From the IMG/VR virus record IMGVR_UViG_3300031851_000107, positions 1-31,389 of that record: a stretch of 31,389 nucleotides of DNA; one strand, written 5' to 3'. The position numbers were made by a program, and so were the translations under genes. The DNA comes from a virus. Under the pieces are notes generated by a model. It was not told the origin of the DNA, ran no database searches, and was given only the letters and a program-made list of their open reading frames with translations. Of this stretch, positions 7,490 through 14,679 are shown in pieces (positions within the stretch are counted from its first letter, which is position 1; every line of letters starts with the position of its first letter).

Positions 7490-8074
7490 ATGGGAATGAT
7501 AGCCAGAGCGGGCGATCTGCTCTATACTTTTAGATTTTTAACACTTCTAGTAACGCCTTTTAATAGAACGAAGGCTTATAAGTTAGGTATTATCGATAAG
7601 CAAGGAGATCGGCAAAAAGAAGTTGAACTTGATACAAGTGAAATGAAAGGTGCTTACACACATTTTCATAGATTAGTTTTTAATATCAAAAAAATAATTG
7701 GTAAAAGTCCTACCGGAAGAACTACAGTAGGTTCATATGCGGCAGCACTTTATTTAATTAAAGAGAAATTAGGACTTGATGATAGTTCAATCGAAAAAAT
7801 TGTTGACAAATGTAATTTTGATAAAGAAATTTTTGTTACAGAACATAATACTTGGTTTATTTTAGAAGATAATAAACTTTCAAGTGGAGTATATAAGATT
7901 AAAAATACCAAAGTTCTCAATAAAACTATTGAGGAAATTGTAAGAACTAAAGATAAAATTAGAGTTTCCAACGACTGCTATCCGGTAGGAGAAATTTTTG
8001 GTATATCAATATACGAAGCAACGCATATCAAAACAAATCAAAAAATTTATATTACATCAGAGGAAATAATGTGA
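7490..8074 (+). CDS. Conserved T4-like phage protein, function unknown
   Basis: 194 residues. The N-terminus (MGMIARAGDLLYTFRFLTLL, then TPFNRTKAYKLGIID) is a pattern I recognise from conserved proteins of marine T4-like phages, but no function is known to me. The middle (TSEMKGAYTHFHRLVFNIKK) and a segment GRTTVGSYAAALYLIKEKLG look helical, and the C-terminal part (about 110-194) looks like beta strands. It starts one base after the preceding stop and its stop (TGATG) overlaps the next ATG, so it is translationally coupled to the candidate internal head protein that follows. Confidence 0.65.
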   Translation: MGMIARAGDLLYTFRFLTLLVTPFNRTKAYKLGIIDKQGDRQKEVELDTSEMKGAYTHFHRLVFNIKKIIGKSPTGRTTVGSYAAALYLIKEKLGLDDSSIEKIVDKCNFDKEIFVTEHNTWFILEDNKLSSGVYKIKNTKVLNKTIEEIVRTKDKIRVSNDCYPVGEIFGISIYEATHIKTNQKIYITSEEIM

Positions 8075-9417
8075 TGAAAACTTTTAAAAACCAAATAGAG
8101 TCAAAAGATTTTAAACCACATATGATGTATGACCCGAAAACGGGCAAAGGTTACAAAGCCGAAAAAGAAAAAGATCATTTAAGAATGAAAGACATGGGAT
8201 ATACTCACGATAAACCAGAAGTTAAAGAAGCTGAAGATCCTGATATTGGTCATGAAAAAGGTAGTCAGCCTGCAGTATATTATAAGGGCGTTTCTAAATC
8301 TAAGAAAATGGCACGTAAACGACATTTTGATAAGCATGGTGATGCTCCTGATAATAAAAAATCTGCATATGAACCCGCACCGGGAGACGATGTTGATACT
8401 AAACCTTCAAAACACACTAAGAAAGCCGCCGCTATGGGTATGGGTCCAAAAGATGAAGGTAAAAGTCCTCATCCTAAAGGTTCAGAAAAGTACAAAGCAC
8501 ATATGGCAGCAAAACATGCAAACATGAAAGAAGGTGATGGTCTATGGCATAATATAAATAAAAAAAGAAAAGAAGGTCGTCCTATGAGAAAGCCGGGAGA
8601 AAAGGGCGCTCCTACAAAACAAGATTTTAAGAATGCTCGTGGCGAATCTGTTGAAATTAATGAGAGCGAAGGCTTAAAAAACAAAGCAGAAAAATCAGGA
8701 ATGCCACTTGGTATTTTAAAGCAAGTATATAATCGAGGTATGGCTGCTTGGAAAACTGGTCATAGGCCAGGCACTACTCCTCAACAATGGGGTATGGCGA
8801 GAGTTAATTCATTTATTACTAAATCTTCTGGTACATGGGGCAAAGCTGATAAAGACCTTGCATCAAAAGTCCGTAAAGAAGAAATTATACACAACTCTGA
8901 AATCACATTACTAGAAAAACAAATAGAAGAACTGTCAAAATTTTTAGCAACAAAAGTTAAAGGCGGTGGCGTAGGAAAGCATAGCGATAAGCTAAAAAAA
9001 CTACAGAGAGAATTAGATGCAATGCAAAAATCTAAATTCGGCAAATCTGCAGATAATTCTGATGAAGATGCTATTAATAATAAAAAAAATGCGAATAGAA
9101 AAGATTTGAGGTTTAAACCAGATTCTTATGATAAAATTGATTTAAAAAAATATCACAAGTATTCGGGCGCAAAGCGGCACGTAAATGCAGAGAGCAAAAC
9201 TTTCTCTGATTTTAAATCTTCATTATACGAAGATGCGCCCACTATGAGTATGGGTGGAGGACACATTGCATCTAGAGATATTCTTTTAGGTAATCCAAAT
9301 CATGATAAAATGATAAGAAGAAATATGACACCAATAGATACTGAAGATAAACGATATAAGAAGAAAAAAAGACAAGGTGAAACTGTTATGCTCAAGAGAT
9401 TTAAAGGCAATTTCTAA
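8074..9417 (+). CDS. Modular basic protein with DUF5824-like domain, candidate internal head protein
   Basis: 447 residues from the ATG at 8074, which overlaps the preceding stop as TGATG; GAGGAA lies 8 nt upstream. A GTG at 8071 is a possible alternative. Composition is strongly basic and low in hydrophobic residues. Visible pieces: MYDPKTGKGYKAEKEKDHLRM; repeats of K-x-SKHTKKAAAMGMG and KGSEKYKAHMAAKHANM; LWHNINKKRKEGRPMRKPG; then about residues 205-260, MPLGILKQVYNRGMAAWKTG followed by HRPGTTPQQWGMARVNSFI, which matches the DUF5824-type family of phage proteins (from memory). Possible prohead-protease sites are I-N-E/S at 197-198, just before that domain, and L-Y-E/D at 386-387. Probably a DNA-associated or scaffold-like virion protein. 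Confidence 0.65.
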   Translation: MKTFKNQIESKDFKPHMMYDPKTGKGYKAEKEKDHLRMKDMGYTHDKPEVKEAEDPDIGHEKGSQPAVYYKGVSKSKKMARKRHFDKHGDAPDNKKSAYEPAPGDDVDTKPSKHTKKAAAMGMGPKDEGKSPHPKGSEKYKAHMAAKHANMKEGDGLWHNINKKRKEGRPMRKPGEKGAPTKQDFKNARGESVEINESEGLKNKAEKSGMPLGILKQVYNRGMAAWKTGHRPGTTPQQWGMARVNSFITKSSGTWGKADKDLASKVRKEEIIHNSEITLLEKQIEELSKFLATKVKGGGVGKHSDKLKKLQRELDAMQKSKFGKSADNSDEDAINNKKNANRKDLRFKPDSYDKIDLKKYHKYSGAKRHVNAESKTFSDFKSSLYEDAPTMSMGGGHIASRDILLGNPNHDKMIRRNMTPIDTEDKRYKKKKRQGETVMLKRFKGNF

Positions 9418-9418
9418 G

Positions 9419-9886
9419 ATGATTAGTTTTTCTACATATATATCAGAAGCTTTTAATACCAAAGTACGATGGAAACAAACTCAAAGTAATGACTTGAGAG
9501 ATAGGTTTATGTCTAAAGTTGATGATAAGACCATAGAACTAACATATATGTGGGAAATGACACCTAATGCTCCTAAAACCAGAGTCAATATAGTATTTTC
9601 AACTCGAGGCGGCTCTGATCTAGCAGGTTCAGATAAAATAACTGGAACAGGTTCTCAAATGCAAATATTTGGTGCCGTGATTAATCATATTAAAGAATGG
9701 GTAAATAAAAATCCTAAAGTATTTTTTGTATCTTTTACAGCGTCTAAAAATGAAGATGAAGGTCCAAGTAGAGCAAATTTATATAGTAGATTAGTGAAAA
9801 GGTTTGCATCAAAGATGGGATTTTCTTTTGAAGAATTGGATGCGGGAAATATTGTATTATATATTTTAAAAAGGCCTGAGAAATGA
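9419..9886 (+). CDS. Conserved phage protein with T4 capsid-targeting-like N-terminus
   Basis: 155 residues. The frame is open back to a GTG at 9377, but that start would overlap the previous gene by 41 nt; the ATG at 9419, two bases after that gene's stop, is preferred. The first ten residues (MISFSTYISE, then A) match in length and shape the capsid-targeting sequence of T4 internal proteins (MKTYQEFIAE, then A), which the gp21 protease removes. The rest is a compact alpha/beta protein: RVNIVFSTRGG, FGAVINHIKEWV, PKVFFVSFTASK, then SRANLYSRLVKRFASKMGFSF. The 'SRxxLYxRLVxRFA' segment is seen in other phage proteins of unknown function. No catalytic motif is recognised. Confidence 0.6.
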   Translation: MISFSTYISEAFNTKVRWKQTQSNDLRDRFMSKVDDKTIELTYMWEMTPNAPKTRVNIVFSTRGGSDLAGSDKITGTGSQMQIFGAVINHIKEWVNKNPKVFFVSFTASKNEDEGPSRANLYSRLVKRFASKMGFSFEELDAGNIVLYILKRPEK

Positions 9887-10389
9887 TAAGAGTTTATATA
9901 GCAATTTTCATGATTACCATAGTTGGATCACTAAGTTTTGTTGCTTATAAGACTTGGAATAATATGCAGGAAAAAATAGAAATATTAAAAGAAAATAATG
10001 CTAAGTTAAAAATCTCAATTCAAACTCAGACTGAAACTATACATTCTATGGAAAAAAATATTCAAACAGTTAATGCCGAACTAGATATAACAAATACTGA
10101 ATTGCGTAGAACGCGAACTAGAAATAAAATATTAGCTAAAAAAATAGAACAGCATGATATAGGAATGCTCGGAGCAGTAAAGCCCGCACTTGTAGAAAAA
10201 GTTATCAATAGTGCTACTGCTAAATCTAATAGATGTTTTGAGTTAATATCGGGTTCTGAATTAAATGAAAAAGAAAGGTCTGCTAAAAATGCGAAATCGT
10301 TCAATAGCGAATGTCCTTGGTTGTATGATGATTATATTGCCTCTGGGCGGTTGTTTGTCATTGGGGAAGAGTCTACCACCACCGATTGA
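9883..10389 (+). CDS. i-spanin (Rz-like)
   Basis: 168 residues. A single N-terminal membrane helix (about residues 3-22, VYIAIFMITIVGSLSFVAY) is followed by a long periplasmic coiled coil (about 28-100: MQEKIEILKENNAKLKIS, then further heptads to NKILAKKIEQH). This is the layout of inner-membrane spanins, which with an outer-membrane lipoprotein fuse the two membranes at the end of lysis of Gram-negative hosts. The start overlaps the previous stop (ATGA). The o-spanin gene begins inside its 3' end in another frame, the classical Rz/Rz1 arrangement. Two Cys occur in the C-terminal part. Confidence 0.75.
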   Translation: MIRVYIAIFMITIVGSLSFVAYKTWNNMQEKIEILKENNAKLKISIQTQTETIHSMEKNIQTVNAELDITNTELRRTRTRNKILAKKIEQHDIGMLGAVKPALVEKVINSATAKSNRCFELISGSELNEKERSAKNAKSFNSECPWLYDDYIASGRLFVIGEESTTTD

Positions 10390-10693
10390 AATAAGTACTA
10401 GGCCCGTTGAAAAGCCTGAACTTGTGTTACCACAAGCAGATGAAATATCTACAAGAGAAATTGACTGGATATTAATTACTCCCGAAACATCCCAAGAAGT
10501 TTTCTCAGCACAGAAAAAAACTGGTAGACCTTTAGTTCTATTCGGACTAACAGATGATGGATATGAAAGATTGAGTTTAAATACATCTGAAATTCGTATG
10601 TACATATCTCAACAACAGTCCATAATAAACGCATACAAAAGATACTATATTGAAGCTAATGATGCTCTATCTAAAGCAGTTACTATTGATTAG
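10289..10693 (+). CDS. o-spanin lipoprotein (Rz1-like), overlapping the i-spanin gene
   Basis: 134 residues from the ATG at 10289, which has AAAGG ten bases upstream; an in-frame ATG at 10265 adds eight residues but lacks an RBS. The N-terminus is a signal sequence (MRNRSIANVLGCMMIILPLG) ending in the lipobox L-P-L-G-G-C, so Cys22 would be lipidated and the protein anchored in the outer membrane. After it come proline-rich residues (SLPPPIEISTRPVEKPELVLP), as in other Rz1 proteins. The remaining ~85 residues (EIDWILITPETS, LFGLTDDGYERLSLN, YISQQQSIINAYKRYY) form an extra C-terminal domain longer than in lambda Rz1. The first 101 nt overlap the i-spanin gene in a different frame. Confidence 0.75.
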   Translation: MRNRSIANVLGCMMIILPLGGCLSLGKSLPPPIEISTRPVEKPELVLPQADEISTREIDWILITPETSQEVFSAQKKTGRPLVLFGLTDDGYERLSLNTSEIRMYISQQQSIINAYKRYYIEANDALSKAVTID

Positions 10694-10766
10694 TATATAC
10701 CCCACTCACTAAGAAGAATCTTATTATAACAGATTCGTTAAAAGAGTCAATATAGATTATATGTCG

Positions 10767-10797
10767 CACTAAAGAAAGTTATTTTTTTAGTGATTTT
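10767..10797 (+). terminator. Possible weak terminator hairpin after the spanins
   Basis: CACTAAA (10767-10773) and TTTAGTG (10786-10792) form a perfect 7-bp AT-rich stem, with a T-rich loop and a short ATTTTA tail. A second inverted repeat, GAATCT (10716-10721) with AGATTC (10731-10736), lies just upstream without a T-tract. The gap between the spanin genes and the nrdB promoter is a sensible place for a terminator, but both hairpins are weak. Confidence 0.3.
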
Positions 10798-10802
10798 ACG
10801 TC

Positions 10803-10831
10803 TTTACATGGTAACGATTATACTATATAAT
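10803..10831 (+). promoter_or_regulatory. Host sigma70-type promoter for nrdB-nrdA
   Basis: TTTACA (10803-10808), a 17-nt spacer and TATAAT (10826-10831), 46 nt before the nrdB ATG. One mismatch from consensus in the -35 and none in the -10. It opens the early/metabolic block. Confidence 0.75.
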
Positions 10832-10877
10832 GTACTAAGAATAAAAGTAAAATCAAAATATAGACGGAGAAAGACGT

Positions 10878-11849
10878 ATGCTGTTTGAAGAACAAATTGC
10901 AAGGAAACCTGACCTTTACCCTTGGACAAAAGATTTCATTGAAGCTATTTGGAAAGGCTTTTGGACACCAGAAGAATTTAATTTTAGATCAGACTATTCG
11001 CAGTTCAAAACTGATCTGAATGAACAAGAACAACAAATGGTTGTTCGTACAATGTCTGCTATTGGACAAATCGAAATCGCAGTCAAAAGTTTTTGGGCTG
11101 ATGTTGGTAAGCACTTGCCTCATCCGTCAATCAAAGATTTGGGCTATGCAATGGCAAATTCCGAAGTTATACATAATATGGCATATGAGAAAATTCTTGA
11201 TGTTCTACATATGAACCATGTATTTGAGGAAAATATGAACGAGGAAGTTATTAAAGGAAGAGTCGAGTATCTTAGAAAGTATAACAATAAAGTGTATGAA
11301 GATGATAAGAAACAATATATTTATTCGATTATATTGTTTACTTTGTTTGTGGAGAATGTTAGTCTATTTAGCCAGTTCTATATAATGATGCATCTAAATA
11401 GAAATAGGGCAGTGATGAAAGATTGTGCCCAACAAGTACAATATACACGAAATGAAGAAATGCTTCACGCACAAGTAGGAATCAAATTAATTCAAACTAT
11501 GCGTAATGAGTATCCAGAATATTTTGATGAAGAAATGGTAGCAAGAATTAGGGAAGAGTGTATTGACTCACTAAAAGCAGAAAGTAAAGTTATTGATTGG
11601 ATTATGGGAGACTATTCTGTTAAAGGTTTAAATGCAGATATTCTAAAGTCGTTTATTGCATATCGCATGGCTGAATCATTAGATCAGATTGGATTTGATA
11701 GTAGTGAAATTAAATTTGACCAAGAATTAGTTGACGAAACATTTTGGTTTGAGGAAGAATTGTTAGGCGCAAACATGACAGATTTCTTTCAAAAGCGTCC
11801 TGTAGAATATGCTAAAGGACAAGGCATAACAGCAGACGATTTATTTTAA
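10878..11849 (+). CDS. nrdB: Class I ribonucleotide reductase, beta subunit
   Basis: 323 residues. Holds the metal cofactor and tyrosyl radical that start reduction of ribonucleotides to deoxyribonucleotides, giving dNTPs for phage replication. The ligand set is complete: E66 (in AIGQIEIAVKSFW), E96 and H99 (in ANSEVIHNMAY), E159 (in FVENVSLFSQF), E194 and H197 (in RNEEMLHAQ). The radical Tyr is present at Y103, four residues after H99 as in E. coli (H118, Y122). The first ligand is Glu where E. coli has Asp. The C-terminus is acidic with aromatic residues (VEYAKGQGITADDLF), as expected for docking on NrdA. GGAG lies upstream of the ATG. It precedes nrdA by 10 nt, so the two are made together. 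Confidence 0.93.
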   Translation: MLFEEQIARKPDLYPWTKDFIEAIWKGFWTPEEFNFRSDYSQFKTDLNEQEQQMVVRTMSAIGQIEIAVKSFWADVGKHLPHPSIKDLGYAMANSEVIHNMAYEKILDVLHMNHVFEENMNEEVIKGRVEYLRKYNNKVYEDDKKQYIYSIILFTLFVENVSLFSQFYIMMHLNRNRAVMKDCAQQVQYTRNEEMLHAQVGIKLIQTMRNEYPEYFDEEMVARIREECIDSLKAESKVIDWIMGDYSVKGLNADILKSFIAYRMAESLDQIGFDSSEIKFDQELVDETFWFEEELLGANMTDFFQKRPVEYAKGQGITADDLF

Positions 11850-11859
11850 GGAGTATATA

Positions 11860-13503
11860 ATGGGATTTGAATGGGCAAATGAAGACTCACGGACTTTTTT
11901 GAGTCGTGGATATATTGATGGTAATATGACTGTCGAAGAAAGGGTGCGTAATATCGCACAGACAGCAGAGACTATCCTCGATAAAGAAGGTTTCGCTGAT
12001 AAGTTTTATGACTATATGAGTAGAGGATTTTATTCTCTTTCATCTCCAGTCTGGTCAAATTTTGGCACTAAGAAAGGACTTCCTATCTCATGTAACGGCG
12101 TATTCGTTGATGATAATATGGAATCAATTCTTTTGAAAACTGCTGAAATAGGTATGCAAACTAAAATGGGAGCTGGTACATCTGCATACTATGGAGCATT
12201 GCGACCGAGAGGTTCCGAGATTAAAAGTGGTGGTACAGCAGACGGTCCAATTCATTTTATGAATCTAGCTGAGACTACAGTGGACGTTGTCGCTCAAGGC
12301 AATGTTCGTCGTGGCTCTTGCGCTGCATATCTTGATGTAGAATCTCCAGACATTATGGAGTTTCTAGAATGTCGTGAAGAAGGTTCATCAATCATTAATC
12401 TAAGTCTTGGCGTTTGTATCGGTGATGAGTGGATGGAATCTATGATTGCGGGTGATAATGATAAACGCACTATCTGGGCAAGAATATTGCGTAAGAGGCG
12501 AGAAAGTGGTTATCCTTATCTGTTCTTTAAAGATACAGTTAATAACAATAAGCCACAGGTTCTTAAAGATCAAGACATTACTATCTGGGCATCTAATCTT
12601 TGCTCTGAGATTTGTTTACCTTCAAGTGAAGAATGGTCTTTCGTCTGCAATCTCGCGTCTATGAACTGTGCAACATTTGACGATTGGGAAGAAACTGATG
12701 CAGTAGAAACTATGATTTGGTTTCTTGATGCTGTCATGGAAGAGTATTGTGAAAAGACTAAAGATATTCCTTTTATGAAGTCTGCATATAATTTTGCGTC
12801 ACATTGGAGAGCATTAGGTCTAGGACAATTAGGCTGGCATACATATCTTCAATCTAAAATGATACCCTTTGAATCATTTACGGCGCATATGTTAGCTACT
12901 AAAATTAGTAAATTTATTGACGATAAGTCTTTAGAAGCGTCGAAAGAATTAGCTATTGAGTATGGTGAACCAAAAGGCATGCTGGGTACTGGTGAGCGCA
13001 ATTTAACGCGCACTGCTATTGCGCCAACAACATCTTCCTCTTTTATTCTCGGTCAAGTATCTCCAGCTATTGAGCCTCTGGCATCTAATTACTTCACAAA
13101 AGATTTAGCAAAAGGTAAGTTTACTTATCGTAATCCACATCTGAAAGCTTGTCTACACGATCATGGAGAAAATAATGATGAAACTTGGAAGTCTATTCTT
13201 GTTCGTGGTGGATCAGTTCAACATTTAGAATTTTTGTCTCAAAATGAAAAAGATGTGTTTAAAACTTTTAGTGAAATTGTGCCCCTTTCGATTGTTCAAC
13301 AGGCAGGAGCAAGGCAGAAATATATTGACCAATCGCAGTCGCTAAATATACTCATACATCCAGACGTATCTGCTAAAGATGTAAATGCATTAATTATTGA
13401 AGGTTGGAAACTAGGAGTAAAAACTTTTTATTATCAACGTTCATCTAATCCAGCGCAGGAATTGGTCAGAGAAATTCTTACCTGTGCATCATGTGAGGCT
13501 TAA
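11860..13503 (+). CDS. nrdA: Class I ribonucleotide reductase, alpha subunit, compact form
   Basis: 547 residues, far shorter than E. coli NrdA (761). Catalytic residues are all visible: C78 (PISCNG) and C263 (FVCNLASMN) as the redox pair, N246-C248-E250 (SNLCSEICLP) with the thiyl Cys, Tyr pair Y524/Y525 (FYYQRSS), and a C-terminal C542-A-S-C545 that receives electrons from glutaredoxin or thioredoxin. The N-terminus begins directly with the catalytic 10-stranded barrel region, so the ATP-cone that senses dATP in E. coli-type NrdA is absent; overall dATP feedback inhibition through that domain is not expected. AAGGAG precedes the ATG. A glutaredoxin gene that could reduce it lies at 19077. 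Confidence 0.93.
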   Translation: MGFEWANEDSRTFLSRGYIDGNMTVEERVRNIAQTAETILDKEGFADKFYDYMSRGFYSLSSPVWSNFGTKKGLPISCNGVFVDDNMESILLKTAEIGMQTKMGAGTSAYYGALRPRGSEIKSGGTADGPIHFMNLAETTVDVVAQGNVRRGSCAAYLDVESPDIMEFLECREEGSSIINLSLGVCIGDEWMESMIAGDNDKRTIWARILRKRRESGYPYLFFKDTVNNNKPQVLKDQDITIWASNLCSEICLPSSEEWSFVCNLASMNCATFDDWEETDAVETMIWFLDAVMEEYCEKTKDIPFMKSAYNFASHWRALGLGQLGWHTYLQSKMIPFESFTAHMLATKISKFIDDKSLEASKELAIEYGEPKGMLGTGERNLTRTAIAPTTSSSFILGQVSPAIEPLASNYFTKDLAKGKFTYRNPHLKACLHDHGENNDETWKSILVRGGSVQHLEFLSQNEKDVFKTFSEIVPLSIVQQAGARQKYIDQSQSLNILIHPDVSAKDVNALIIEGWKLGVKTFYYQRSSNPAQELVREILTCASCEA

Positions 13504-13505
13504 AT

Positions 13506-13670
13506 ATGGCAAGAAAAGAAACATTTTATATTGATTGTCCGTTATGTCAATATCAAACTGAAATTGAAGTATTAAATGGAAATGACGATGCTGAACCAGA
13601 AGCTTGTCCTATGTGTGGATCTCCTGTAGATTTACACAATGGTATTACAGACGAAGAATACGAAGAATAG
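13506..13670 (+). CDS. Zinc-ribbon miniprotein
   Basis: 54 residues, beginning MARKETFYIDCPLCQYQTEIE. Two CxxC knuckles (C11/C14 in CPLC and C34/C37 in CPMC) make a four-Cys zinc-ribbon; the C-terminus is acidic (ITDEEYEE). GAGG at 13495-13498, inside the end of nrdA, is 7 nt before the ATG, and the stop (TAGTG) overlaps the start of the next gene, so it is translationally coupled on both sides. The fold suggests nucleic-acid or protein binding. Its place directly after nrdA suggests a role linked to nucleotide metabolism or early expression, but nothing in the sequence fixes this. Confidence 0.75.
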   Translation: MARKETFYIDCPLCQYQTEIEVLNGNDDAEPEACPMCGSPVDLHNGITDEEYEE

Positions 13671-14095
13671 TGTGGTTTTACAAAGATAAAGAATTTATTC
13701 CAACCCAAGAAGAACTATCGTCTTGGGTTGGTTTTGTTTATGAAATTACAGATAAACAAAATAATATGAAATACATTGGAAAAAAAGGTTTTTGGTCAAC
13801 AAGGAGACTTGCACCACTGAAAGGTAAGAAAAGAAAAAGAAAAGTCGTAAAAGAATCTGATTGGATGAAATATTATGGATCAAATGAAGAGGTTAAGTTA
13901 TTAGTAGAAAATTACGGTCCAGAAAGATTTGAAAGAAGAATATTAAAATTATGTAAAAGTAAAGGTCTAATGTCATATTTTGAGGCCAAAGAACAGTTCG
14001 ATAAAGAAGTCCTTTTTAAAGACGAATATTATAATGCATTCATAGGAGTTAAAATACATCAAAATCATGTAAGGGGGAAGATCGAAGATGAATAA
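13670..14095 (+). CDS. SegE-like GIY-YIG endonuclease
   Basis: 141 residues from the GTG at 13670, which overlaps the preceding TAG as TAGTG. The frame is open farther upstream (an ATG at 13604), but those residues would lie over the zinc-ribbon gene and look unnatural. The GIY-YIG core is GFVYEITD (21-28) with KYIG (34-37), then candidate catalytic Arg at W-S-T-R-R (45/46). The C-terminal half (KYYGSNEEVKLLVENYG, ERRILKLCKSKGLMSYFEAK, EYYNAFIGVKIHQNHVRGK) matches the SegE-type GIY-YIG family of T4-like phages, with the conserved Glu in YFEAKEQ. It likely cuts DNA as a free-standing homing-type or recombination endonuclease. A strong terminator-like hairpin lies in its first 60 bases. Confidence 0.75.
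   Translation: MWFYKDKEFIPTQEELSSWVGFVYEITDKQNNMKYIGKKGFWSTRRLAPLKGKKRKRKVVKESDWMKYYGSNEEVKLLVENYGPERFERRILKLCKSKGLMSYFEAKEQFDKEVLFKDEYYNAFIGVKIHQNHVRGKIEDE
13700..13739 (+). terminator. Intrinsic terminator-like hairpin inside the GIY-YIG gene
   Basis: CCAACCCAAGA (13700-13710) and TCTTGGGTTGG (13721-13731) form a perfect 11-bp stem with six G-C pairs and a 10-nt loop, followed at once by TTTTGTTT. It is a good intrinsic terminator shape, sitting 30 nt after the stop of the zinc-ribbon gene, but inside the coding sequence of the GIY-YIG nuclease (the stem encodes part of PTQEELSSWVG). Confidence 0.65.
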
Positions 14096-14222
14096 CATAA
14101 TAGAATTTCCAAAATTATCTGAGAATGATAAGTTGTTTTTAGAAATAGAAAAACAAAAAGAAATAATAGAAAAACAAAAAGAACTCATCGAAAAAATGAT
14201 TCAGGAGAAAAAAGATGTATGA
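14088..14222 (+). CDS. 44-residue coiled-coil miniprotein
   Basis: 44 residues beginning MNNIIEFPKLSENDKLFLEI. The second half is three heptad-like repeats (EIEKQKE, IIEKQKE, LIEKMIQ), a clear short coiled coil. AAGGGGG at 14071-14077 is a strong RBS. It overlaps the end of the GIY-YIG gene by 8 nt and the start of the SNase-like gene by 8 nt, which argues for a real, coupled gene. No family recognised; possibly a dimerising partner of a neighbouring protein. Confidence 0.55.
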   Translation: MNNIIEFPKLSENDKLFLEIEKQKEIIEKQKELIEKMIQEKKDV

Positions 14223-14679
14223 ATATAAATGTAAAATACTAAGAGTCGTTGATGGTGATACCGTTGATGTAGATATTGATCTTGGTTTTGGAATTTGGGT
14301 ACATAGAGAACGTGTGCGTATGATGGGAATTGATACGCCCGAATCTCGCACAAGAGACTTAACAGAAAAGGCATTTGGACTTGCTAGTAAAGCTAGATTA
14401 AAAGAGTTGTTGCCTGTAGGATCAGTTCAAATTTTGAAAACGGAAGTTGATAAAAGTGGTGAAGATAAGAAGGGCAAATTCGGTAGAATTTTAGGCGACT
14501 TTTTACTAGAACATAAAACTGCTAATAATGTTTATGAAATAAGAAAAGTTAGTAGTATTATGATTGAAGAAGGTTATGCAGTTAAATATTTTGGACAAAA
14601 TAAAGCCGACGTAGATAGAGACCATCTAGTAAATAGACAAAAATTATTGCATGAAGGAGTAGTAGTTCTTAATGAGTGA
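14215..14679 (+). CDS. Thermonuclease-like (SNase) protein
   Basis: 154 residues forming a staphylococcal-nuclease fold. Key residues are present: D13-G-D-T (VVDGDTVDVDID), R35 and E43 in RMMGIDTPES with D40 between them, and R90 in KGKFGRILGDF. These correspond to the calcium ligands and the two catalytic Arg plus the general base Glu of SNase. No signal peptide is visible, so it acts in the cytoplasm or virion. It would cut DNA or RNA; breakdown of host nucleic acid or processing during phage development are both possible. It overlaps the preceding miniprotein gene and the next gene by 8 nt each. Confidence 0.8.
   Translation: MYEYKCKILRVVDGDTVDVDIDLGFGIWVHRERVRMMGIDTPESRTRDLTEKAFGLASKARLKELLPVGSVQILKTEVDKSGEDKKGKFGRILGDFLLEHKTANNVYEIRKVSSIMIEEGYAVKYFGQNKADVDRDHLVNRQKLLHEGVVVLNE

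Noticed and set aside
8246-8527. A + strand frame of 93 codons inside the 8074 gene
   Set aside because: It lies wholly within a gene with clear modular protein sequence, reads as an unnatural composition and has no RBS.
8553-8560. Exact TATAAATA inside the 8074 gene
   Set aside because: It lies deep within a coding region in AT-rich sequence with no gene start following, so chance is the simplest reading.
9377-9418. Longer N-terminus of the 9419 gene from GTG 9377
   Set aside because: It would overlap the preceding gene by 41 nt; the ATG at 9419 gives a family-like N-terminus (MISFSTYISE).
13604-13669. Longer N-terminus of the GIY-YIG gene from ATG 13604
   Set aside because: Those residues overlap the zinc-ribbon gene in another frame and look random; the GTG at 13670 couples to the preceding stop.
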